Shown in pieces: positions 1 to 7,928 of a stretch of 48,155 nucleotides of DNA (within the stretch, counting starts at the first letter, position 1; every line of letters starts with the position of its first letter). The position numbers and the translations under genes are program-made. The stretch is from assembly GCA_902805545.1 (NCBI GenBank), contig CADCTD010000124.1, positions 1 to 48,155 on the forward strand. Direction: 5' to 3'. Origin of the DNA: an uncultured Craurococcus sp. GTDB taxonomy: Bacteria > Pseudomonadota > Alphaproteobacteria > Acetobacterales > Acetobacteraceae. The notes below the pieces were generated by a model. That model had not been told where the DNA came from, did no database searches, and saw only the letters and a program-made list of their open reading frames with translations.

Positions 1-308
1 GCCGGTTGCCCGGCCGCCGGAGGGGCTGCCGCCGGCGGCGCGGCCTGCCCGGCCGGCAGCGAGCCTTCGCCGGCCGTTCCGCCATGGGCCCGGCTGGCCG
101 CGGCCAGCGCCTCCAGCGTGCGGAGGAACTCCGCCCGCCGGCCGGGGTCCTGCAGCAGGGAGGTCAGCCGGTCGACATCCTCGGCATTGAGGCTGACCGG
201 CGGCCGCGCCGGGGCCGGACGGGCCTGGGTGGCCGGCGCGGGCGCCTGGGCCAGGGCCGGGCCCGCCAGCAGGAGCAGCAGCGCGGGGATGATGCGGAAC
301 AAGCTCAT
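1..308 (-). CDS. N-terminus of secreted/membrane protein, possibly mechanosensitive channel (partial)
   Basis: The gene begins at ATG 306-308 and runs off the left edge; about 102 residues are visible. It opens with a clear signal peptide: MSLFRIIPALLLLLAG followed by an AxA-type site near ALA-QA (residue 21). A Pro/Ala-rich linker follows, then a short helical stretch with LTSLLQDPGRRAEFLRTLEA (about residues 49-68), then another Ala/Pro-rich linker. From memory, helices of this form precede the membrane domain in some Acetobacteraceae MscS-type channels, but no channel domain lies inside the window. The export signal is seen; the channel assignment is inference. It is divergent from the HIG1-type gene at 395. 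Confidence 0.5.
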   Translation of the reverse strand, partial: MSLFRIIPALLLLLAGPALAQAPAPATQARPAPARPPVSLNAEDVDRLTSLLQDPGRRAEFLRTLEALAAASRAHGGTAGEGSLPAGQAAPPAAAPPAAGQP

Positions 309-394
309 GGGGCCGGCAGCAACCCGATCCACTGTCCCGGGTCAAGCACCGAGCGCGGGATTGTAACCGGGCATAAAGCGTTTAACTGGAGGCG

Positions 395-589
395 ATGAGG
401 ACGATCCTGATCATTCTGGTCGCCATCGGCATGCTGGCGACCCTCGGCACGCTCTTCGCCGGCATGCTCGGCCTGGCCCGCGGCGACGGCAGCGGCGGCC
501 GCTCCAACCTGCTGATGCGCTGGCGGGTGGTGATCCAGGGCATCACCCTTGTGTTGTTCGCCCTGCTCCTGGCGGTTTCCCGCCACTAG
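395..589 (+). CDS. Small twin-transmembrane HIG1-type protein
   Basis: A 64-residue protein with two hydrophobic helices (about residues 3-27 and 46-61) joined by a polar loop. The loop ends in LLMRWRVVIQG, which resembles the RxRxxxQ core of HIG1 domains. Alphaproteobacterial twin-transmembrane HIG1-like proteins have this size and layout; in mitochondria the family helps assemble or stabilise respiratory complexes. Start at ATG 395 is supported by GGAGG four bases upstream. The gene directly precedes the promoter of the electron-transfer flavoprotein operon, but the intervening promoter suggests a separate transcript. The membrane topology is clear; a role in respiration is inference from the family. 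Confidence 0.7.
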   Translation: MRTILIILVAIGMLATLGTLFAGMLGLARGDGSGGRSNLLMRWRVVIQGITLVLFALLLAVSRH

Positions 590-595
590 CCGACT

Positions 596-625
596 TTGAC
601 AGGGCAAGCCGCGCGACCCTATTTT
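596..625 (+). promoter_or_regulatory. Sigma70-type promoter for etfB-etfA-hbd
   Basis: A perfect -35 hexamer TTGACA (596-601) is followed by an 18-bp spacer and TATTTT (620-625) as the -10. The spacing and orientation fit transcription of etfB, leaving a leader of roughly 130 nt before the start at 765. The -10 overlaps an ATTTTGCCGCGGA 13-mer that recurs at 7021-7033. Confidence 0.55.
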
Positions 626-764
626 GCCGCGGAATTTCGGGGGCGTCGCCTCCAGATGAAGATCGGTCCGGGGGCAGGTCCGTGCCACGCCCCCGCGATC
701 GGCTCCGCCGCCCGTACGGGGCGCCGGGGGAACCATCAACAGCACGCAGGAAACGGCAGAGGCG

Positions 765-1514
765 ATGAAACTCCTCGTCCCCGTCAAGCGGGTCGTCGAC
801 TACAACGTGAAGGTCCGCGTGAAGGCGGATCATACCGGCGTCGAGACCGCGAACGTCAAGATGTCGATGAACCCCTTCGACGAGATCGCGGTCGAGGAAG
901 CGGTGCGGCTGAAGGAGAAGGGCGCCGCGACCGAGATCATCGCCGTCTCCGCCGGCCCCTCCGCCTGCCAGGAGCAGATCCGCACCGCGCTCGCCATGGG
1001 CGCCGATCGCGGCATCCTGATCGAGCATGACGGCCTGCTCGAGCCGCTGGCGGTCGCCAAGCTGCTCAAGGCCGTCATCGCCAAGGAGAGCCCGGACCTC
1101 GTCATTCTCGGCAAGCAGGCAATCGACGACGACATGAACGCGACGGGCCAGATGCTGGCCGCGCTCCTCGGCTGGCCTCAGGGCACCTATGCCTCGAAGG
1201 TCGAGCCCGCCGATGGCGGCATCAAGGTGACGCGCGAGGTCGATGGCGGCCTCGAGCGGCTGCAGCTCAAGCTGCCGGCGATCGTGACAACCGACCTCCG
1301 CCTGAACGAGCCGCGCTACGCCTCGCTGCCGAACATCATGAAGGCCCGCAAGAAGCCGATCGAGACGCTGAAGCCGGCCGATCTCGGCGTCGACGTCTCG
1401 CCGCGCCTGACGGTGCTGAAGGTGGAGGAGCCGCCGAAGCGCCAGGCCGGCAAGAAGGTCGGCTCGGTGCAGGAACTCGTCGACAAGCTGCGCAACGAAG
1501 CGAAGGTGATCTGA
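765..1514 (+). CDS. etfB: Electron transfer flavoprotein subunit beta
   Basis: A 249-residue protein of standard EtfB length. It opens with [20 protein letters not shown] and has the ETF-beta signature near residues 167-195 ([18 protein letters not shown]). With EtfA it forms the soluble FAD/AMP heterodimer that takes electrons from acyl-CoA dehydrogenases and passes them to ETF:quinone oxidoreductase in the membrane. etfA starts 2 nt after its stop, and a 3-hydroxyacyl-CoA dehydrogenase follows. This is the common alphaproteobacterial etfB-etfA-hbd arrangement and ties the pair to fatty-acid and polyhydroxybutyrate metabolism. ATG 765 is the first start that gives the canonical N-terminus. 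Confidence 0.97.
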   Translation: MKLLVPVKRVVDYNVKVRVKADHTGVETANVKMSMNPFDEIAVEEAVRLKEKGAATEIIAVSAGPSACQEQIRTALAMGADRGILIEHDGLLEPLAVAKLLKAVIAKESPDLVILGKQAIDDDMNATGQMLAALLGWPQGTYASKVEPADGGIKVTREVDGGLERLQLKLPAIVTTDLRLNEPRYASLPNIMKARKKPIETLKPADLGVDVSPRLTVLKVEEPPKRQAGKKVGSVQELVDKLRNEAKVI

Positions 1515-1516
1515 CC

Positions 1517-2446
1517 ATGGCAGTCCTGGTTCTGGCCGACCATGACGGGTCGGCGGTGACGCAGCCGACCCGCAGCGCGATCGCCGCGGCGGGCAAGCTC
1601 GGCGACGTGACGCTGCTCGTCCTCGGCCCCCGCGCCGCGGCCGAGAGCGCCGCGAAGGTTGCCGGCGTGGCGAAGGTCCTCCACACCGAGGACGCACTTT
1701 ACGAGAATGGCCTCGCCGAGCCGCTGGCCGCGCTGCTGGTCTCGATGGCGGAGGGCTACTCGCACCTGCTGGCGCCCGCCTCGGCGGCCGGCAAGAACGT
1801 CATGCCGCGCGTCGCGGCACTTCTCGACGTGCAGGTGATCTCCGACATCGCCGGCGTGATCGATGCCGATACCTTCGTCCGCCCAATCTATGCCGGCAAC
1901 GCGCTGGCGACGGTGAAGTCGGCCGACCCGAAGAAGGTCATCACCGTCCGCGCCGCGAGCTTCGACCCGGCGGCGGCCGAGGGCGGCAGCGCCGCCATCG
2001 AGGCCGCGCCGAAGGGCGAGGACCCGGGCCTCTCCAACTTCCTCGGCGCCGAGATCGCCAAGTCGGAGCGGCCGGAGCTCACGGCGGCGAAGGTCGTCAT
2101 CTCCGGCGGCCGCGCCATGGGCTCGGCCGAGAATTTCCACATCATCGAGAGCGTGGCCGACAAGCTCGGCGCAGCCGTCGGCGCGTCGCGCGCCGCGGTC
2201 GATGCCGGCTACGCGCCGAACGACCACCAGGTCGGCCAGACCGGGAAGATCGTGGCGCCCGACCTCTACATCGCGGTCGGCATCTCGGGCGCGATCCAGC
2301 ACCTGGCGGGGATGAAGGACAGCAAGGTCATCGTCGCCATCAACAAGGACGAGGAGGCGCCGATCTTCTCGGTCGCCGATTACGGCCTGGTCGGCGACCT
2401 CTTCAAGGTCATGCCCGAATTCGAAACCGAGATCGGCAAGAAGTAG
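1517..2446 (+). CDS. etfA: Electron transfer flavoprotein subunit alpha
   Basis: A 309-residue EtfA. The N-terminal domain ([11 protein letters not shown] to about residue 180) is followed by the C-terminal FAD-binding domain. That domain contains [13 protein letters not shown] (about residue 197) and [20 protein letters not shown] (about residues 238-257), the family FAD signature, with [11 protein letters not shown] further on. It pairs with EtfB to carry electrons from flavin dehydrogenases to the quinone pool. It lies 2 nt after etfB and 3 nt before hbd, so it is almost certainly co-transcribed and co-translated with both. Confidence 0.97.
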   Translation: MAVLVLADHDGSAVTQPTRSAIAAAGKLGDVTLLVLGPRAAAESAAKVAGVAKVLHTEDALYENGLAEPLAALLVSMAEGYSHLLAPASAAGKNVMPRVAALLDVQVISDIAGVIDADTFVRPIYAGNALATVKSADPKKVITVRAASFDPAAAEGGSAAIEAAPKGEDPGLSNFLGAEIAKSERPELTAAKVVISGGRAMGSAENFHIIESVADKLGAAVGASRAAVDAGYAPNDHQVGQTGKIVAPDLYIAVGISGAIQHLAGMKDSKVIVAINKDEEAPIFSVADYGLVGDLFKVMPEFETEIGKK

Positions 2447-2449
2447 GCC

Positions 2450-3328
2450 ATGGCGGAGGTGAAGAAGCTCGGCGTCATTGGCGCCGGGTTGATGGGCAAC
2501 GGCATCGCGCATGTCGCGGCCCTCTCCGGCGTGCCGGTGGCGCTGGTCGACGTGAACCCGGCGGCGCTCGAGCGTGCGCTGGCGACCATCGGCAAGAACC
2601 TCGACCGCCAGGCCTCGAAGGGCGGCATTCCGGCCGGGGCCAAGGAGGAGGCGCTGGCACGCATCGCCGCCGGCACCGACTATGCCGCCTTCGCCGATTG
2701 CGACCTCGTCATCGAGGCGGCGACCGAGAACGAGGAGATCAAGAAGAAGATTTTTTCCAGTGTCTGTCCGATCCTGCGGCCGGACGCGATCCTCGCCTCC
2801 AACACCTCCTCCATCCCCATCACGCGCTTGGGCGCCGCGACGGACCGGCCTGGCCGCTTCGTCGGCATGCATTTCTTCAACCCGGTGCCGATGATGAAGC
2901 TGGTCGAGGTCATCCGCGGCCTCGCCACCGAGGATGCGACCGTCGGGGCCGTCACGGCGCTCGCCGAGCGGATGGGCAAGACGGTGGTGGCGGCGGCCGA
3001 CTATCCGGCCTTCGTCGTCAACCGCATCCTCTGCCCGATGCTGAACGAGGCGATCTTCGCGCTGATGGAGGGCGTCGGCGACGTGGCGGCGATCGATGCC
3101 GGCATGAAGCTCGGCGCCAACCACCCGATGGGCCCGCTCGAGCTCAGCGACTTCGTCGGCCTCGACACGCTCTACAGCGTGCTCAAGGTGCTGCACGAGG
3201 GCCTGGGCGACCCGAAGTACCGGCCCTGCCCGCTGCTCGCCAAATATGTCGAGGCCGGCTGGCTTGGCCGCAAGTCGGGCCGCGGCTTCTACGACTACTC
3301 GACCACGCCGCCGACGCCGACGCGGTGA
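2450..3328 (+). CDS. hbd: 3-hydroxybutyryl-CoA dehydrogenase
   Basis: A 292-residue single-domain 3-hydroxyacyl-CoA dehydrogenase. An N-terminal Rossmann fold has GAGLMGNGIAHVAALSG (about residue 11 on). The catalytic His lies in GMHFFNPVPMMKLVEV (about residue 139). The C-terminal dimerisation domain includes NHPMGPLELSDFVGLDT. It interconverts (S)-3-hydroxybutyryl-CoA and acetoacetyl-CoA with NAD(H) in the cytoplasm. It is the last gene of the etf operon, 3 nt after etfA, and is followed by three strong stem-loops. Homologues are also named paaH or fadB2, and the exact chain-length preference cannot be read from sequence. Confidence 0.93.
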   Translation: MAEVKKLGVIGAGLMGNGIAHVAALSGVPVALVDVNPAALERALATIGKNLDRQASKGGIPAGAKEEALARIAAGTDYAAFADCDLVIEAATENEEIKKKIFSSVCPILRPDAILASNTSSIPITRLGAATDRPGRFVGMHFFNPVPMMKLVEVIRGLATEDATVGAVTALAERMGKTVVAAADYPAFVVNRILCPMLNEAIFALMEGVGDVAAIDAGMKLGANHPMGPLELSDFVGLDTLYSVLKVLHEGLGDPKYRPCPLLAKYVEAGWLGRKSGRGFYDYSTTPPTPTR

Positions 3329-3336
3329 TGGCGGAA

Positions 3337-3361
3337 CCTTCCGCGACTTCGCCGCGGAAGG
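3337..3361. terminator. Stem-loop 1 after hbd
   Basis: A perfect 9-bp inverted repeat, CCTTCCGCG (3337-3345) with CGCGGAAGG (3353-3361), and a 7-nt loop, starting 8 nt after the hbd stop. There is no T-run. It is the first of three hairpins between convergent genes and probably helps end the etf transcript. Confidence 0.5.
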
Positions 3362-3366
3362 ATGCC

Positions 3367-3389
3367 GGGCGCTTTGGCCTGTAGCGCCC
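3367..3389. terminator. Stem-loop 2 between convergent genes
   Basis: A 7-bp perfect inverted repeat, GGGCGCT (3367-3373) with AGCGCCC (3383-3389), and a 9-nt loop. It is the middle hairpin of the three. No T-run is present, so a simple intrinsic terminator is not proved. Confidence 0.35.
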
Positions 3390-3396
3390 TCGGGGC

Positions 3397-3427
3397 CCCC
3401 ACGACGCCGCGTAGCGGTGTCGTGGGG
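3397..3427. terminator. Stem-loop 3, likely bidirectional terminator
   Basis: A 14-bp stem with one G-U pair: CCCCACGACGCCGC (3397-3410), loop GTA, and GCGGTGTCGTGGGG (3414-3427). It ends 5 nt from the stop codon of the minus-strand gene at 3433. The size, symmetry and convergent context suit a bidirectional terminator. Confidence 0.55.
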
Positions 3428-3432
3428 AATTC

Positions 3433-3948
3433 TCAGCCAGCCTTCTTGGTGAAGTCGACCTTGTCGTTCGCGCCGGGATGCGGCGGCTCGCCGGTCGTGA
3501 CGGCCTTGATGTAGCCATAGGCATGGACCAGCGTGCTGCTCGGGCTGTCCCAGTACTCGGCGCCTTCGCACTCGACGCGGATCAGCTCGATCTTCGGGTC
3601 CTCGGCGCCGGCCGGGAACCAGACGCGCAGCGGCTCGCTCCAGAGCTGCTTCTGCTTCGCCGCGTCCTTGATCACCTCGGCCATGCCGTAGATGGAGACG
3701 TAGTTCTGGCTGCTCGGGTCGGAGAAGGCGAGAAGCACGCGGCCATCGTCCCGCGTCTCGGCGGTGACCGGGCTGCCGCCGCTGGCGAAGAACCAGAGCA
3801 CGCCGTCGAACTCCTTGTTCACGGCGCGCATCGGCCGGCCGCGGAAACGGCCCTCGCTGTCCTGCGTGACCATCATGGTCACGTCGATGTCCTTGATCAT
3901 CTCCCAGACCTTGCGCTTGGCCTCGGCGTCGCTGCGGGTTTCCGGCAT
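3433..3948 (-). CDS. Pyridoxamine 5'-phosphate oxidase-family (general stress) flavin protein
   Basis: A 171-residue single-domain protein of the FMN-binding split-barrel family (general stress protein 26 group). Typical stretches are MVTQDSEGRFRGRPM (about residues 26-40), LWFFASGGSPVTAET and VSIYGMAEVIKD. Members bind FMN or related cofactors, but most have no proven reaction, so a specific function cannot be given. ATG at 3946-3948 fits: upstream codons lose the family pattern, and the divergent enoyl-CoA hydratase-family gene starts 106 bp away. The gene converges on hbd across three stem-loops. The acidic, Lys-rich C-terminus (DFTKKAG) is ordinary for the group. Confidence 0.85.
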   Translation of the reverse strand: MPETRSDAEAKRKVWEMIKDIDVTMMVTQDSEGRFRGRPMRAVNKEFDGVLWFFASGGSPVTAETRDDGRVLLAFSDPSSQNYVSIYGMAEVIKDAAKQKQLWSEPLRVWFPAGAEDPKIELIRVECEGAEYWDSPSSTLVHAYGYIKAVTTGEPPHPGANDKVDFTKKAG

Positions 3949-4054
3949 GGTGGCCTCCGTTTCGGGGTGTCGGCAGACCAACGACCGGGGCCGCGGCCGG
4001 TTGCAGCCCGCCTGCCTGCGTCCTAGCCTCCGCCCGGACAGCCGAGGACAGACC

Positions 4055-5074
4055 GTGAGCGACGCCACCGAGCCTACCATCATCGCCCGCCGCGAGGGCG
4101 CCGCCGGCACCCTGCTGATGAACCGGCCGAAGACGTTGAATGCCCTCGACCTCGAGATGATCCGCGGCTTCCAGTCGGCGCTCGATGCCTGGAGCACGGA
4201 TCCGGCCGTCGCGCTGATCATCGTCGAGGGCGCGGGCGGGAAGGCCTTTTGTGCCGGCGGCGATGTGCGGCGGGTGCGCGAGCAGGCGATCGCCGGCGAT
4301 GCGGCCGCCATCGAATCCTTCTTTGCCGAGGAATATGCGGTCAACCGCGGCATCGCCACCATCGGCAAGCCCTGGGTCTCGCTGATCGACGGCGTCTGCA
4401 TGGGGGGCGGCATCGGCGTCTCCGTCCATGGGCGGCCGGTGGTGGTGACGGAGGCGGCGATGCTGGCGATGCCGGAGACGGCCATCGCCCTCTTCCCCGA
4501 TGTCGGCACCAGCCATATCCTGCCGCGGCTGCCGGGGGCCATCGGCACCTGGCTTGCGCTCACCGGCGCGCGGCTCCGCGGGGGGGATGCGGTGGCGGCG
4601 GGGCTCGCCAGCCACTTCGTCCCGAAGGCGGGGCTGCCGGCGCTGCGCGAGGCGCTGCTCGGCGGCGATGCCTCGGTCGCCGAGCGCTTTGCCGAGGCGC
4701 CGCCGGAGGCCGGCTTCGCACCGCATCGCGCGGCGATCGACCGCTGCTTCGGGCAGGACACCATGCCCGCGATCCTGGCCGCGCTCGAGGCGGAGGGGAC
4801 CGACTGGGCGGCGGAGCAGGTGAAGATCCTCCGGCGGATGTCGCCGACCAGCCTCTCGGTCTCGCTCGAGCTGCTGCGGCGCGGAGCAGGCGCCACGCTC
4901 GACGAGTGCCTGGCGATGGAGCTGGCGCTCACCCGCAGCGTGGTGAACCGGCACCCGGATTTCCGCGAGGGGGTGCGCAGCGTGCTCGTCGACAAGGACG
5001 GCAAGCCGCAGTGGCAGCCGGCCACCATCGAGGAGATCGATCCCGCGGCGATCGCGGCGCTGTTCGAAGGCTGA
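4055..5074 (+). CDS. 3-hydroxyisobutyryl-CoA hydrolase (enoyl-CoA hydratase/isomerase family)
   Basis: A 339-residue crotonase-fold protein. The oxyanion-hole segment is FCAGGDVRRV (about residue 66 on). The HIBCH-type GVCMGGGIGVSVHG (about residues 111-124) and MPETAIALFPDVG (about residues 139-151) carry the conserved Glu and Asp of the family. The length is right for HIBCH rather than a 260-residue hydratase. It would release 3-hydroxyisobutyrate from its CoA ester in valine catabolism. GTG 4055 was chosen: GAGGA lies about 7 nt upstream and the protein then starts at the usual family position. Only 1 nt separates its stop from the convergent EamA gene. No other valine-pathway gene is nearby. 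Confidence 0.85.
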   Translation: MSDATEPTIIARREGAAGTLLMNRPKTLNALDLEMIRGFQSALDAWSTDPAVALIIVEGAGGKAFCAGGDVRRVREQAIAGDAAAIESFFAEEYAVNRGIATIGKPWVSLIDGVCMGGGIGVSVHGRPVVVTEAAMLAMPETAIALFPDVGTSHILPRLPGAIGTWLALTGARLRGGDAVAAGLASHFVPKAGLPALREALLGGDASVAERFAEAPPEAGFAPHRAAIDRCFGQDTMPAILAALEAEGTDWAAEQVKILRRMSPTSLSVSLELLRRGAGATLDECLAMELALTRSVVNRHPDFREGVRSVLVDKDGKPQWQPATIEEIDPAAIAALFEG

Positions 5075-5075
5075 G

Positions 5076-5990
5076 CTATCGCCCGACCAGCACCAGCACC
5101 ACGCCGGCGACGACGGTCAGCGCGCCCAGCACCTCGGCCCGCGTCGGCTGCTCGCGCAGATAGAAGCGGCTGAAGAGCAGGGTCATCAGGATCTCCACCT
5201 GGCCGACGGCGCGGACCAGCGCCACCGGGGCCAGGGCGAAGGCGGTGAACCAGCAGGCCGAGCCGCAGGCGGAGAGGGCGCCGACCTGGGCGCTGGTGCG
5301 CCAGGTGGCGAAGACGGCGCGGAGCTGCGCCGGCTCCCGCGCCAGCAGCCAGCCGCCCTGCATGATCGTCTGCAGGATGTTGGCGGCGACCAGCGTCACC
5401 AGGGCGCGCAGGATCGGGTCCTCGCCCGGGAGGGCGAGGTTGGCGCTCTTGATGAGGACGCTGGTGAGGGCGAAGAAGAAGCCCGAGGCGAGGCCGCAGA
5501 TCGCCGCCGGCTGCACCGTCGCCCGCGCCAGCTCCCGCCAGGAGGCGGCGCGGCCGGCGAGCGAGAGCCACAGCACGCCGCCAACGCCGATTGCGATGCC
5601 GCACCAGGCGATGGCCGAGATGCGCTCGCCGAGCAGGACGAGGGCGAGGACGGCGCCCTGCACCGCCTCGGTCTTGGCGTAGGCCGTGCCGACGGCGAAG
5701 CCGCGGTGGCCGAAGGCCATGATCAGCAGGTTGGTGCCGAGGATCTGGCCGAGGCCGCCGGCGGCGCAGAGCATTAGGAAGGTGAGATTCAGCGGCGGGA
5801 GGGTGCCGCCGAAGGCGGCGAGGTAGAGGGCCAGCAGCAGCGCCCCGACCGGCACGCCGTAGAGGTAGCGCACCACCGCCGCCGCATTGACGGAGAGCTG
5901 GCCGCGCAGCCGCTGCTGCAGGGCCGTGCGCCAGGTCTGGAACAGCGCGGCGGCCAGGGTGACGGGCAGCCAGAGCGGCGAGAGGATCAT
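5076..5990 (-). CDS. DMT/EamA-family transporter
   Basis: A 304-residue polytopic membrane protein with about ten hydrophobic helices in two EamA repeats (about residues 5-140 and 155-303). Recognisable pieces are YAKTEAVQGAVLALVLLGE at the end of the first repeat and LVRAVGQVEILMTLLFSRFY in the second. The family exports or imports amino acids, nucleotide sugars and other metabolites, and the substrate cannot be predicted here. ATG 5990 is taken. It is 23 nt from the end of the Bug-type gene transcribed in the same direction upstream, so the two may be co-transcribed. Confidence 0.85.
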   Translation of the reverse strand: MILSPLWLPVTLAAALFQTWRTALQQRLRGQLSVNAAAVVRYLYGVPVGALLLALYLAAFGGTLPPLNLTFLMLCAAGGLGQILGTNLLIMAFGHRGFAVGTAYAKTEAVQGAVLALVLLGERISAIAWCGIAIGVGGVLWLSLAGRAASWRELARATVQPAAICGLASGFFFALTSVLIKSANLALPGEDPILRALVTLVAANILQTIMQGGWLLAREPAQLRAVFATWRTSAQVGALSACGSACWFTAFALAPVALVRAVGQVEILMTLLFSRFYLREQPTRAEVLGALTVVAGVVLVLVGR

Positions 5991-6013
5991 TGCGGGGGAG
6001 GCTGCGGCGGGCC

Positions 6014-7006
6014 TCAGCCCGCGTCAAGCTGCAGCCCCTCCTTGCGGATGACGGTGGCCCATTTGTCGATCTCGCCGTTGACGAAGGCGGCGTACTGCTC
6101 GAGCGAGCCGTAGAGCGAGACGCCGCCCATCTCGCGCCAGCGCGCCTTCACCTCCTCCGTCTCGTGCCAGGCCTTCATGGCGCGGTTGAGCGCCTCGGCA
6201 ATCGGGCGGGGCGTGGCGGCGGGGACGAAGATGCCGAACCAGGTGTTGACGTCGAAGGCCGCGAGCTCCGGCATCGTCTCGCGCGCGGCGGGGATGTCGG
6301 GCAGCGAGAAGTTGCGGTCGGCGCTGCTGACGGCCAGCGCGCGCACCCGGCCGGCCCGGATCTGCTGGATGCCGCTCGTCAGGTTGTCCCACATGTACTG
6401 GATGTTGCCGGCGACGAGCTCGATCGCGGCGGGGCCGGCGCCGCGGAAGGGGACGTGGATGGCCTCCGTCCCCGTCGCCTGGTTGAACCAGACGCCGGTC
6501 AGGTGCGGCGACTGGCCGACGCCGGGGGAGCCGTAGCTGAGCTTGCCGGGATTGGCCTTCAGATGGGCGACGAGCTCCGGCAGCGTGTTCGCCGGGACGG
6601 ACGGGTGGACGACCAGCACGTTGGGCCCGCGGATGGTGCCGGCGATGGGCAGCAGGCTGGTGCGGTCGAAGGGCAGGCTGCGGTAGAGCGAGAGGCCGAT
6701 GGCCTGCGGGCCGATATTGCCGAGCAGCAGGTTCAGCCCGTCGGGGGCGGCGCGCACGATCTCCGTCGTGCCGATGACGCCGCCGGCGCCGGAGCGGTTC
6801 TCCACCACGCAATTCTGCCCGAAATGGCTCTGCAGGTAGGGCGCGAGCAGGCGGGCGCTGATGTCGGCCGTGCCGCCGGGGGCGGCGGGGACGACGATGC
6901 GGATGGGCTGGCTCGGGCGCCACTCGGCCTGGGCCAGGCCATGGGGGGCGAGGGCAGGGGTGGCGAGCAGGCTGGCGAGCGCCGTGCGGCGGGTGATGCT
7001 TGGCAT
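6014..7006 (-). CDS. Bug/TctC-type periplasmic substrate-binding protein
   Basis: A 330-residue tripartite tricarboxylate transporter receptor-type protein. An N-terminal signal begins MPSITRRTALASLLATPALA, with a twin-Arg start that could use Tat. Family motifs are WRPSQPIRIVVPAAPGGTAD (about residues 29-48), VVENRSGAGGVIGTTEI and PFRGAGPAAIELVAGNIQYM. Bug proteins bind carboxylates or amides in the periplasm. ATG 7004-7006 is preceded by a strong GGGAGGA. No TctA/TctB membrane genes are present, as for most of the many Bug paralogues in such genomes, so its transporter partner is unknown. Confidence 0.92.
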   Translation of the reverse strand: MPSITRRTALASLLATPALAPHGLAQAEWRPSQPIRIVVPAAPGGTADISARLLAPYLQSHFGQNCVVENRSGAGGVIGTTEIVRAAPDGLNLLLGNIGPQAIGLSLYRSLPFDRTSLLPIAGTIRGPNVLVVHPSVPANTLPELVAHLKANPGKLSYGSPGVGQSPHLTGVWFNQATGTEAIHVPFRGAGPAAIELVAGNIQYMWDNLTSGIQQIRAGRVRALAVSSADRNFSLPDIPAARETMPELAAFDVNTWFGIFVPAATPRPIAEALNRAMKAWHETEEVKARWREMGGVSLYGSLEQYAAFVNGEIDKWATVIRKEGLQLDAG

Positions 7007-7062
7007 GGGGATCCTCCCGGATTTTGCCGCGGAGGATGACTCGAAACGATTAACGGGACCAG

Positions 7063-7785
7063 TCATGCCGGCTCCATCCACCTTGGGATGCGGGCGCGGC
7101 CGGCGACGAAGCGGTGCATGGAGTGCAGCGTCCGCCAGACCTGCCTGGGCGGATGCCAGGGGCGGTCGAGCAGGGACTGGGCGAAGCGGTCGAAGACGGG
7201 CTGGTAGATTTCGGACAAATCCGGGTCGGGCAGGAATTGGGACGGGGCCGGGAGGGCGGAGAAGAGGCGGAGGCGGCGGGCGAGGACGATGGCGTGGAGG
7301 TTGCCGCAGAGGCGGATGGCGCGGCGGAAGGCGCAGCAGATCCGGTGGGCAAGGGTCGCCAGGCGGCGGGGCCGCAGGGCGAGCGCCACGAGCAGGCGGG
7401 GCCAGAGGCCGGCGCGGGCCCAGCGGCGGTAGGAGCGCGAGACGGTGTCGGGCTTGCCGTGCCCGGGCGGCAAAAGGCGCCAGGGGGCGCGGCCGCCGCG
7501 GTGCTTGGTGGTGGCCCAGCGGAAGATGGCGTCCAGCCGCTCTCGTGGAGTGCAGTCGAGGGGGCGGCCGCGCTCGTGGAGGCCGCCGCAGGCCATGGCT
7601 TCCATCAGCGGCGCCATCTCGGCCCATTCGGCGTCGGTCATGGGTGCCCAGGGGCGGGGCGGGGTCAGGCAGGTGAGCGGGTCGAGGCAGATGCGACGGA
7701 GGATGTCGTGCCTGGCCAGGAAATTAGCGGGGATGAGGCCGGCGGGGATGGGGTCGGGGCGGGGCTTGCGGCGGAGGAGAGGCAT
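7063..7785 (-). CDS. Orphan DUF4096 (IS5-type transposase N-domain) protein
   Basis: A 240-residue Arg-rich protein. Residues about 49-135 (MTDAEWAEMAPLME; RGRPLDCTPRERLDAIFRW; APWRLLPPGHGKPDTVSRSY; RRWARAGLWPRLL) match the DUF4096 domain that begins IS5-family transposases and binds DNA. The remaining 100 residues show no recognisable DDE catalytic domain, and no terminal inverted repeats or target duplications are apparent around the gene. It is therefore either a decayed IS fragment or a domesticated DNA-binding protein. The open frame, sensible start (ATG 7785) and GC content like its neighbours favour a maintained gene. A LexA-like GAAC-N7-GAAC site lies 31-45 nt upstream. The function is unknown. 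Confidence 0.6.
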   Translation of the reverse strand: MPLLRRKPRPDPIPAGLIPANFLARHDILRRICLDPLTCLTPPRPWAPMTDAEWAEMAPLMEAMACGGLHERGRPLDCTPRERLDAIFRWATTKHRGGRAPWRLLPPGHGKPDTVSRSYRRWARAGLWPRLLVALALRPRRLATLAHRICCAFRRAIRLCGNLHAIVLARRLRLFSALPAPSQFLPDPDLSEIYQPVFDRFAQSLLDRPWHPPRQVWRTLHSMHRFVAGRARIPRWMEPA

Positions 7786-7815
7786 GGGGATGGGCTCCGC
7801 GAAGGGGCTGGTTCG

Positions 7816-7830
7816 GAACGTAGCAGGAAC
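7816..7830 (-). promoter_or_regulatory. LexA-like SOS box upstream of the DUF4096 gene
   Basis: GAAC (7816-7819), seven bases, then GAAC (7827-7830). Read toward the minus-strand gene this is GTTC-N7-GTTC, the direct-repeat LexA operator known from alphaproteobacteria. It lies 31-45 nt before the start codon and overlaps a weak -35/-10 pair (TTGCGT, 17 nt, TACGTT). About one such site is expected by chance in a window this size, so its position is the main support. Confidence 0.4.
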
Positions 7831-7928
7831 AAACCTAAAACGCAACGACAAGCTCCGGCTTGCCTGGCGCGGCGGAGACTTCCCGGTTGGGGAGCGAGCC
7901 GGCCGCGGATGCGGGGGGCGCGAAGCCC

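Noticed and set aside
1316..4954. Very long open frame (over 1200 codons) on the minus strand across etfB, etfA, hbd and the CoA hydrolase
   Set aside because: Its product is Arg/His/Gly-rich low-complexity sequence with no domain. It is antisense to four clear genes, an effect of very high GC content.
7063..7785. A complete IS5-type insertion sequence
   Set aside because: Only the DUF4096 half is present. I see no DDE motif, no terminal inverted repeats and no target duplication.
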